Part shown: one piece after another, positions 1 to 7,800 of the stretch | Position numbering within the stretch: position 1 is the stretch's first letter | Layout of the letters: every line of letters starts with the position of its first letter | DNA from: JBGRQA01 sp041725895 | GTDB lineage: Bacteria; Bacteroidota; Bacteroidia; Bacteroidales; Marinifilaceae | Direction of reading: 5' to 3' | Assembly: GCA_041725895.1 (NCBI GenBank) | Contig: JBGRQA010000045.1 | Coordinates: 1 to 38,784 of the forward strand | Length of the DNA: 38,784 nt | Program-made: the position numbers and the translations under genes | The notes under the pieces: generated by a model | Told to the model about the DNA's origin: nothing | What the model saw: the letters and a program-made list of their open reading frames with translations, nothing else | The model's database searches: none

Positions 1-378
1 TGCAGAAGTGCCCTTCGCATTCCACAACAGCAATTGCCCGAAGGGCATATATAGTATAGCCCAGGGCATCGTCCTGGGGTACAGATTCAGTCATGCAGGC
101 GGCACGGTTTCCCTGTTGATCATTGCACTACCAGCCATTCGTGCCGCAATTTGCAGGGCCCAAATTTCGGAACCAGGCATAAGATGAGTAGTTAAGTAAG
201 CTATGAAAATGCGACATAGAGTCAGTAGCAATTGGTAAGATATATTTGATCTATGCAATTAAAATCGCCTCATTCAGGTTCATTGCAGAGGTGACGTGCA
301 TACAGAATTTCCTCTTGATCACAGGTAATTAGACTGGGAGAATTATTTTGAACAACCCCATCTAAAATTGATAGAGCT
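1..378. other. Non-coding 5' flank with hairpins
   Basis: No convincing gene is seen here. The stretch carries nested inverted repeats: GCCCTTCG near 10 pairs with CGAAGGGC near 38-46, and CCCAGG/CCTGGG flank a 7-nt loop near 60-78. The latter lies inside a block that recurs in inverted orientation at 21837-21887 (listed separately). From about 180 to 378 I see only AT-rich spacer before the DUF2007 gene. Confidence 0.5.
44..107 (+). repeat. Interspersed repeat, copy 1 (hairpin-bearing)
   Basis: Begins GGCATATATAGTATAGCCC and ends ATGCAGGCGGCACGG. The reverse complement of 21837-21887 matches almost base for base at both ends and in the central GTACAGATT. The copy here has an extra segment of about 11 bases that completes a CCCAGG...CCTGGG hairpin. 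The two copies are in opposite orientation about 21.8 kb apart. It behaves like a family of interspersed intergenic repeats; its function is unknown. Confidence 0.6.
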
Positions 379-591
379 ATGAGTTTTGTAACAATCAAAG
401 AATCGCACGTAGAATCCGATTTGCTGGTATTGAAAAGTATCCTGGAATCGGAAGGAATAAAATGTTACCTGAAGAATGAATATACAACACAAATTATGAC
501 CCACATGGCCACATTCACCGTTGAACTGCAGGTAGCCTCTTCAGATCTGCAAAGGGCCGAGGAAATTCTGAAAGAAGTAGAAGAGAAATAG
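379..591 (+). CDS. DUF2007-family protein (putative signal-transducing protein)
   Basis: A 70-residue protein that matches the DUF2007 pattern: an N-terminal strand followed by a helix carrying 'ILESEGIKCYL', a central 'VELQVASSDLQRAEEIL' block and a short acidic tail. DUF2007 is a small ferredoxin-like domain, called 'putative signal transducing protein' in Pfam, with no established biochemical role. There is no signal peptide or membrane segment, so it should be cytosolic. It stands alone with long non-coding flanks and no Shine-Dalgarno, which is normal for Bacteroidota. The start is the first ATG of the frame and gives the usual family length. Family assignment is fairly sure; function is unknown. 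Confidence 0.8.
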   Translation: MSFVTIKESHVESDLLVLKSILESEGIKCYLKNEYTTQIMTHMATFTVELQVASSDLQRAEEILKEVEEK

Positions 592-1000
592 AAGACCTCC
601 CTGCAATTGCTTGTGCTGCCAGGGTAGTAATTCATAGCATAAGCCTTTTTCCCAGCCCCCATTCCGCAATATCTGAATAGTTCCACCCATCAATTGACCG
701 CCCAGGGTACCGCTGCGAACCTTTCTGTCTTAGTATTTGTAATGCAGTACTTTATTTTTAAAATAATTTAACAGTAATAAGCCGTTTTATTTGCATAGAT
801 ATTGTTAACTTGAAATGCTTTCTGGTCAGATGGTATTTCCAAAACCGATGAAAGTAGTACCCCGGTTGCTCTATTGCCCTTAAGCAGGAGGGAGAGGAGG
901 AGCTATATCTCCACTCAGGAGGGAGTGCAATTGAATGCGTCACGGGTACAGGAGTATTTACAATAATTGCAATTTAAATTAGTATATCATAGCCATAAGC
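592..1000. other. Intergenic, no gene seen
   Basis: 409 bp without a plausible gene. It contains the 19-bp sequence at 759-777 that recurs directly at 4187-4205, and purine-rich GGAGGGAGAGGAGGAG-type sequence near 888-903. No clear promoter or terminator was recognised. Confidence 0.4.
759..777 (+). repeat. 19-bp direct repeat, copy 1
   Basis: TAAAATAATTTAACAGTAA is identical to 4187-4205 and preceded in both places by a TACTTTA/ACTTTA string. The pair flanks the 1001-4008 gene block. It could be a common regulatory or terminal sequence; AT-richness makes chance similarity possible. Confidence 0.45.
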
Positions 1001-2191
1001 ATGAAGAAAACATTGACCCTACTACTTGTTCTGTTAGTTGTAAATCTATTTGGGCAAACCAAGGTTGTTGAATTAACAGATTGCCTTAAGGAGCATTCAA
1101 AGCACCCTAAGGAGTATGTTTTAAATCTTTTTAAGACACACGATATAGTAATTATCGGTGAACGCGACCATAGAGATACAACACAATATGATTTACTACT
1201 TGAAATTATTGGTGATCAACGCTTCATTGAAAATGTAGGGCATGTTTATACCGAAGTAGGTTGTACCAACAAAACCGGCCGGGCCAATAGAATTCTGAAA
1301 TCGACCTATGAAAACGATAGCCTCTTTGAAGAGAAACTAATTGAACTGTATCGTAACCTGGATTTCAATCCCTTATGGGAAAAGTACAATCTGTACAAAT
1401 ACCTTAAAGGAATTTACGCCATTAATAAGAATCTCAGATATGATAACAGGATTACGATAGGTTTTACCGATCTGGCTTTTGATTGGGAGGGAATGGATCG
1501 GAAAAAATATGCTGCCTTTGAGAAGAAGATGAATGCTCAAAGCCAGACAAGAGACAGTATCATGGCAGCGAATTTCATGAGACTCTATGCGAATCAAATT
1601 GCTCAAACAGGAAAAAGAAAAGCATTACTCATTCAAAGTTTTCCCCATGCCATTAATTTAAATCTGACCCCCTTGGGAGGAAAATACAGAACCACCGGAA
1701 ATTATATTGTTGAAGAATATGGTGAGCAAGTGAAAATTGTTGCCTTTAATAAACTTAATTATGGCTCGTACAATTCCGACAACTATTCTTTAATTAATAA
1801 GGGAAGATGGGATGCGGCTTTTGAAAAGACAAATTGCACGCCCATCGGATTCGACATATTGGATCAGCCCTTTGGCAAAACCACTTACGGGCGTTATCGC
1901 GGTTCGGAAATCAAGTATGAGGAATTAGTTGATGGAATACTGTTCTACACCCCCTTTTACAATTTTAAACGAGTAGTTGGTATTCCCAATGTGGTGGATA
2001 AGAGTTTTTCCAATGAGCTTATGCGCCGCACCATTATTAGTCAGGAGAAATTCATCAACCGACTTGGATTAAGAATTATAAAGCCCTTTTATAAAAAGAA
2101 GAATGCAAGGTATTACAGCAATGTTAGAACATTACAATTTAAGGAGGATAATGAAATGTTGGTAGAACAGATGAAGCAATGGATGGAGTAG
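1001..2191 (+). CDS. Secreted Tiki/ChaN/EreA-like hypothetical protein
   Basis: 396 residues beginning with a clear signal peptide (basic MKK, leucine/valine-rich core to about residue 17, then FGQ). The segment 'IVIIGERDHRD' around residues 50-60 resembles the first metal- or haem-binding box (GE-x-H) of the Tiki/ChaN/erythromycin-esterase-like superfamily. A later 'LLIQSFPHAIN' provides a second conserved-looking histidine near residue 217. The product is therefore probably a periplasmic or surface hydrolase or binding protein, but no substrate can be named. It is monocistronic: the next gene starts about 80 bp downstream after an independent spacer. The start is the only ATG that gives a signal peptide. 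The gene is real; the superfamily assignment is tentative. Confidence 0.7.
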   Translation: MKKTLTLLLVLLVVNLFGQTKVVELTDCLKEHSKHPKEYVLNLFKTHDIVIIGERDHRDTTQYDLLLEIIGDQRFIENVGHVYTEVGCTNKTGRANRILKSTYENDSLFEEKLIELYRNLDFNPLWEKYNLYKYLKGIYAINKNLRYDNRITIGFTDLAFDWEGMDRKKYAAFEKKMNAQSQTRDSIMAANFMRLYANQIAQTGKRKALLIQSFPHAINLNLTPLGGKYRTTGNYIVEEYGEQVKIVAFNKLNYGSYNSDNYSLINKGRWDAAFEKTNCTPIGFDILDQPFGKTTYGRYRGSEIKYEELVDGILFYTPFYNFKRVVGIPNVVDKSFSNELMRRTIISQEKFINRLGLRIIKPFYKKKNARYYSNVRTLQFKEDNEMLVEQMKQWME

Positions 2192-2269
2192 AAGTGCAGA
2201 ATAGCTAGCCAAAATCCGGCGCAGATCGTGCTGTAATTGTTTGCCTTATTAAACGAAACAAATAACAAG

Positions 2270-2839
2270 ATGATTGTAAGATATCTACTGCTTTCTCTCC
2301 TTTTTATCCTATTGGCATATTTCATTTTCCGTAAAGTGGTCAGGAAGGATTATCGAAAGCGGCAGAGATTGTCTGCGATTTCCTATTTGCTCGAAACTTT
2401 TGTTTTTGGGGCGCACGCGAATTTTATCTATCTGGCTCTACCGGCCGCATGGCCTTCCTTTCCGCCATTTCCTGATGACAAATTGAGAATGATTTCGGCG
2501 GGAATCCTGTTTGGTTGTGGAGTAGTACTATTGCTTTGCGCATGGTTTAAATTGGGAACTCGACGTAGTTTTGGAATGGACAGAAACAAGCTTGTTACAA
2601 CCGGTTTGTACCGGTTTTCCCGAAATCCCCAATTGCTTGGATACGGACTCCTTTTGGCTGGGGTGACAGTGGTGTATTTTTCATGGATGGTATTTGCCTG
2701 GTTTCTGTTGTACATCATAGCTAGTGCTTTTATGATTCAATCGGAGGAAGAATTTTTAAAACAGAAATACAGGGGAGAGTATGAAGAGTACTGTAAAAGA
2801 GTGCCCCGGATCATAGGATATCGAAAGACAAAAAAGTAA
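2270..2839 (+). CDS. Isoprenylcysteine carboxylmethyltransferase / phospholipid methyltransferase family membrane protein
   Basis: An integral membrane protein of 189 residues from the ATG at 2270; the frame is open from a TTG at 2237, but that adds only a non-membrane tail. Hydrophobic segments lie near residues 3-20, 45-65, 75-95 and 125-150. The C-terminal half has the family signature: 'GLYRFSRNPQ' (the arginine/asparagine-proline SAM-contact region), then a long hydrophobic stretch, then 'EEEFLKQKYRGEYEEYCKRVPR' read in two parts, the conserved E-x-x-Y region. The family methylates prenylcysteines, phospholipids or related lipids using SAM; the bacterial substrate cannot be deduced. It has no evident operon partner. 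Confidence 0.8.
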   Translation: MIVRYLLLSLLFILLAYFIFRKVVRKDYRKRQRLSAISYLLETFVFGAHANFIYLALPAAWPSFPPFPDDKLRMISAGILFGCGVVLLLCAWFKLGTRRSFGMDRNKLVTTGLYRFSRNPQLLGYGLLLAGVTVVYFSWMVFAWFLLYIIASAFMIQSEEEFLKQKYRGEYEEYCKRVPRIIGYRKTKK

Positions 2840-3399
2840 GGTCCAATCTCTATAGGATACTTACAATTTGTTTCTTCCGAAAAATGCGTTCTGAAGGATG
2901 TTTTTATACTTTGTAGTGGTATCTGGCTGTAGCTGAAATTTATGCCGCCTGGCGGCAAGCTTTCTGTAGCAGGATGTTGCCTCTGTTTTTTTCTGCCGCA
3001 TAGCGGCAAGCTATCTATTTTCGATGCATTCCAATTGAAAATATCCGGAAGCTTCAATTTGAGGTTTAGCCAGTAATTTCAAATATATTAGTCTGAAGGG
3101 TAGAGTAAGGGTTTGTCGCTCCGCGACATTGCCTTCTAATTTCCGGTTCATGCTACAGATAGATTGTTGCTCTGCAACATGGGGCAGTACTCCGATTGAA
3201 AGTTGTAACCCTGGTTGAACCATCACCATCCTACCAAATTCGAATAACATTTAGTACGGACTTGCGAGAAAATAGTCTTAACTTATAGTTCCGCAATTGC
3301 TTTCCAATTTCCGGATAAGGTGCAGTACACTAATAGCTGAGACGGTATGTTGCAATGTGTCCCGGGTACAATTGTAAAATTTGAATCGATCAAACCACT
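2840..3399. other. Intergenic with a series of mini-hairpins
   Basis: 560 bp without a plausible gene. It carries four hairpins of 5-bp stem and 3-nt loop (2944-2956, 2995-3007, 3115-3127, 3166-3178). A partial direct repeat is also visible: the block after 3121 containing TTTCCGG is echoed after about 3290. Confidence 0.5.
2944..3178. repeat. Four 5-bp-stem/3-nt-loop hairpins
   Basis: GCCGC-ctg-GCGGC (2944), GCCGC-ata-GCGGC (2995), GTCGC-tcc-GCGAC (3115) and GTTGC-tct-GCAAC (3166). Stem length and loop length are constant while the stem sequence drifts with compensatory changes. Similar flanking words occur next to the copies: AAGCT follows the first two, and ACA(T) with TGCC or GGGC follows the others. 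They look like degenerate copies of one small element; role unknown. Confidence 0.5.
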
Positions 3400-4008
3400 A
3401 TGTATAGAAGCAAAGAAATAAGATGGTTTACCCAAGAGGAGAACAAACGGATATGCAATTGGTTTGCCAAACAAAAATTGGATTTTAATACCATTACAGC
3501 AAGAACAGATTATTACTTAGTTGCCCTTGATAATGAACATACAATTCCCAAGCTCAGGGAGGGGAGAGTAGAAATAAAATACAGGGTTGGCATACCACGA
3601 ATACACCAACTTTCACCCAATGCTGAAGGCTATTTTGAGGAATTTGTAAAATGGAGTTTTCAATTGGATGCCGGGGATGCATTGGCTGAAGAAATTATTG
3701 ATTGGAACCAATATGCCACTGAATGGGTGGAAGTGGTAAAGCAACGCCTGGGGCTAAAACTGTCCAAAGGCAATAAGGGAACCCTGGAGATACACGATAT
3801 AAAAGAATGTATAGCCAGCGGATGCCAAATTGAATACACCCGCATTCGAGTGAAGAACCAAACCTGGTACAGCTTTAATTTGGAGTGGTTTGGGGCCGAA
3901 TTCATCAACCTGGATCCCTCCTTCATCTCCGAAATCGTGGGAGCTAGTGTTTTGAGGTTGAAGGATTCCATGAGTTATGGTGGTTTTATGAAGAGGGTGA
4001 AGCGTTGA
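3400..4008 (+). CDS. Hypothetical protein
   Basis: 202 residues, not recognised with confidence. It is soluble, with no signal peptide or membrane segment. It alternates charged helices and aromatic-rich strands: 'IRWFTQEENKRICNWF' near the N-terminus, 'GRVEIKYRVG' around residue 55, and paired 'WYSFNLEWFGAEF' strands near 155. The basic/acidic alternating strand 'VEIKYR' recalls the opening strands of CYTH-type triphosphate-tunnel enzymes, but the full charge pattern of that family is not evident, so I do not assign it. The start ATG gives a compact protein, and codon use is like the upstream genes, not like the AT-rich gene that follows. Function unknown. Confidence 0.6.
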   Translation: MYRSKEIRWFTQEENKRICNWFAKQKLDFNTITARTDYYLVALDNEHTIPKLREGRVEIKYRVGIPRIHQLSPNAEGYFEEFVKWSFQLDAGDALAEEIIDWNQYATEWVEVVKQRLGLKLSKGNKGTLEIHDIKECIASGCQIEYTRIRVKNQTWYSFNLEWFGAEFINLDPSFISEIVGASVLRLKDSMSYGGFMKRVKR

Positions 4009-4186
4009 GTGGAGGAAATTTCATAGACTAACAATTACAATAGGCAGTGGCATTGAACAAAAACAATCAGTATTAGTAGCAAAAAAGCGCAGTGGTTAGT
4101 ATGCTGCTCCTGCCTACTATTCTGGCATTGTACTTCAGCTTCTTTTCCTAGGCCTTTCGCTGTACTTGTATACTTTACACTGTCGC

Positions 4187-4205
4187 TAAAATAATTTAAC
4201 AGTAA
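4187..4205 (+). repeat. 19-bp direct repeat, copy 2
   Basis: Identical to 759-777 and in the same orientation. It sits where the base composition turns AT-rich at the start of the giant-gene island, so it may mark an insertion boundary; this is inference. Confidence 0.45.
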
Positions 4206-4727
4206 GTAATGCTCAAATAAAGCATAATGTTTAGTTTATTAACTTTTGGTATATTCTCATTTATAATAGACAAAATCTCTTTTAAATATAATTTTACTTC
4301 TTTGAAAATATTTTTGGGGATAATAATCTGGGTGTTGAGATGTTTAATGATAAAAAAAATTAGCTGTATACAATAAGCATGCTAGAGTGAAAAAAAACTA
4401 ATCAATTGCTTCAGTTTAAAAATTCAACAAGCATATTTTGGCTTACAGAAAAAACATACAATCACAACTACGGATTATTCTTTTTCTTTAAAATTGAATC
4501 CTATGTAAAAACAACGAAAAATCTAATAATAAGCCCTCTGTGCTTTTGTTCGACATGTAATTAATCAAAATTAGTATTTCATAGAGAATTATTTATATTC
4601 ATAAACCAGGCTGAGTATTTTTAATTTCTATATGAGAGTTACATTTTGCAGCTGATGAGAAAGACCTTTAATTAAAACGGCAATTAATTTTTACTAAGTA
4701 AAATCTAATCTTCTTCATTTGTTTGCA

Positions 4728-4735
4728 TAAATTTG
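4728..4735 (+). promoter_or_regulatory. Candidate Bacteroidota -7 element (TAAATTTG)
   Basis: TAAATTTG fits the Bacteroidota -7 consensus TAnnTTTG and lies 78 bp upstream of the giant gene's ATG. No convincing TTG-type -33 box lies at the expected distance, and the surroundings are AT-rich, so it is only a candidate. Confidence 0.3.
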
Positions 4736-4813
4736 TTAGATTTAATTTCATTTACCGTGAAAGCCCTTCTTTCATATAACGAAATACACAAAATTAAATA
4801 ATCCTATTTTTAT

Positions 4814-7800
4814 ATGAATCCAGCACAGATCTATAAAAATGTCGCTCAAAAACTATTCGAAATTTTTTATGTCGATGACCACAAATACGGACGTCAACAT
4901 ACTAGTGGAGCATATCATTTAGTACGTGAAAAAATAACTCCAGTCACAATAGAAGATATGCTGATAAATCAAAAAAGTCTATTGACATATCAGGAACTAC
5001 ATACATTGGATATTGCATATATAAAGTGGATATGTATTGATCTAGATATTTCTAAGCAAGAGATAGATGCTAATAAAGTAAATGACGACAACTTAAAACT
5101 TGTGAAAAAATCAGCAGATGACATCTGTAAGTTTTTAGACACTATAGAATTACCTTATCTACTTGAATTCTCAGGACGGAGAGGTTTTCATATATGGATA
5201 GTATTTGAAGAACTTATAACAAAATCTGAAGGTTACCATCTTGTGACTTATATATTATCGAAAGTACAACTTCAAAGAAATATTATTGCAGATAAATTCC
5301 CTACAATACCTGATGTTTCTAAATATTCAAAAGGTGTAGGAAAAGGCGTTAAATTACCTTTGTCACAAAACAAATCATCAGGTACGCTATCTTATTTTAT
5401 TGGGAAGAAAGATGTTTTCGATTACAATAAGGAAAACTGGTTAACGTCGCCTAATTCTGAATTTCTCGAAAAACAATATGAGATACTTTGCAACCTTCAA
5501 ACTATTTCCAAAGAAAAAATTCAACCTTATCTTGAAGAACAAATTAATACTTACAACGAAGTTATTAAAGAACGGTTTTTAAAATCCAAAAAACGAGTAT
5601 CTTCTTTTCTCTCCGCTGATACATCTTTAGACGATATCTTAGGTTCATTAAATAAATGTACTCATGTAAGAGAGCTAATGAAAGATTATCAGAAAGGCCT
5701 TGGTAATAAAGAAAGAGCTATTCTTGCAGGATTATTAGGAAAGTTGAAAACCCAAGATGACCCAAGTTTTGGATATAAAATTATTCTCGAATTATTTTCT
5801 CATATAAAAGGATTTAATGCAGAAATCACAAAAAAGAAATTAGAAAATATTAAATACTATTCTCCTATAACATGTTCATATTGGGGAAAGTGTGGTGAGT
5901 GTGGTATAAAGAATATTATCTCCCCAATTCAATTAATCGAAGGAGTCAAATTAGAGAATATTCCTAGCTTTCAAATTGAAAATATTAACAGTAATTTGTT
6001 TTCAAAAATTAAAAAAGCTCAAATAAAGTACTCTCAAATCAATGATGAGGTTCCATTATATCCTCAAACTCAAAAATTAGTTCATATTGACCAGACTACA
6101 ATATCCAAGAGGATAAATGAAATTTTCAATGGAAATTTCGGTTTATCTAAAGAGTTTTATGTCTTTAAAAGGAATGAAGATAAGAAGGTCCGGGTGTTAT
6201 ATAACCTAGATTATACGAATAATTTTATTTCAACATATTTTCTTTTCATTTTAAATAATCTGTTTTATAGTGAAATATCAAACTATTCATACGGATATCA
6301 AATAGCTCCAAGTTTTTACAATGATAATTTATTCACAAATTGGTTCATTAATTGGGGTACTTTTTCTAAAAATATAGAACATATTATTTATAACGAAGAA
6401 TACAATGATTATTATTTAGTAAAAATAGATATAAAAGGTTTCTATGACCAAATAGATCATCAAAGATTAAGCATAAAATTACTTGAAGAATCTCCAGATA
6501 AAATAAAAGCCAAGATAAAAGAATTGGACAATGAAGATTTTACTAAGTATAAGAACATAATAGAATTCCTCATAGAACTTACAAAATCCGTTAAGAATAA
6601 TTCGTCAAAAGGTGTGCCACAAGGACCTGCTTATGCAAGATATCTAGCAGAATTATACCTCTTAGGATTAGATAAAACAATTGAAAACTACATTGGAATT
6701 AACAAGGGGAGAGAAACTTATAATCGATTTGTTGACGACATCTATATTTTCTTAGAATCTGAAGATAGAGCAATTGAACTAAACAATAAGATTGTTAAGT
6801 GGTTGAATATAAATAATCTAGAAGTAAATAATCAGAAATCAGAAATTTCTAATGTAGAAGAATATAGAAATTTAGAGAAATTCAAAAAATATCAAGACGA
6901 TGTTAAATACACCATTAATCGTGCAAATAAGGATAAATACATTTTAACGGATAAAGAAATTCGAAAGATTTTAATCAAACTGGAGAAACTTACATCAGAT
7001 GTCAAATTTGGGCTAAAAGACAACCTACGCTTTTTTTATTATCAGTTTAAAGATGATACAAGATTAGGATTTATTAGACAAAGGCTAGCGCAAATTCTGC
7101 CATTTTCTAATGATGGACGTGGAACTTTATACATGATGTTCTACGAAGATTTGATCAATAGAGCTCCTGAGGATTTTTTTGCTCTTTCTAATTCATTGGA
7201 AAGAATTAATGGTCTCTCTCTCACCCACTACTTAAATACCATTTTGACGGAATGGAAAAAAACTAAAGAGAATAAAATAAACCATACCTTACTAATAGAA
7301 AAAGTCACAAGAAAAAACGAACTTTCTGATGCTGACAAGCTGCTGATCCTTACTATTCTAATGAAACAAGATATTACTGCTTCCGACGAGTTTTACGATA
7401 AATGTACCCAAACTATTAAAAATGCTGCTTTAGAAATTCCAGGTTTAAGATACACCATAAAACACTATCAAATAATTAAGGGAAAGTTGAGTGAATTATA
7501 TGATAGTGAGCTTTTTATAAAGGAATTATTTAGGATAATAAATAATCATGAATTAGATCTAGAAGTAGCTAGAGGGTTAGCAAATTATAGTTTTACTCGC
7601 TTTAGTGAGTGGAGTGATAATGATTTAAAAAACTCCTTCCTTGATAATATTGAATTCCTTATCCTCTATTATCATTGTCTATGTTTCTTTACTCTGTTTG
7701 AAACTTCACAAAATCATCATAATGTTTCTGAATCATGGTTGACACTTTTGCAAAAGTCGGAGCGTTACATGATTAAAGAAAAGATTGAATTTCATTGGTT

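Larger units (their letters stand above)
4009..4813. other. AT-rich non-coding leader of the giant gene
   Basis: 805 bp with no plausible ORF on either strand. Composition drops sharply to AT-rich from about 4190 and stays so to 10500. It contains the second 19-bp repeat copy (4187-4205), a possible Bacteroidota promoter (4728-4735) and weak hairpins such as GAAAG-ccctt-CTTTC near 4759. Its length makes it a place to look for a non-coding RNA partner of the reverse transcriptase, but I see no strong fold. Confidence 0.5.
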
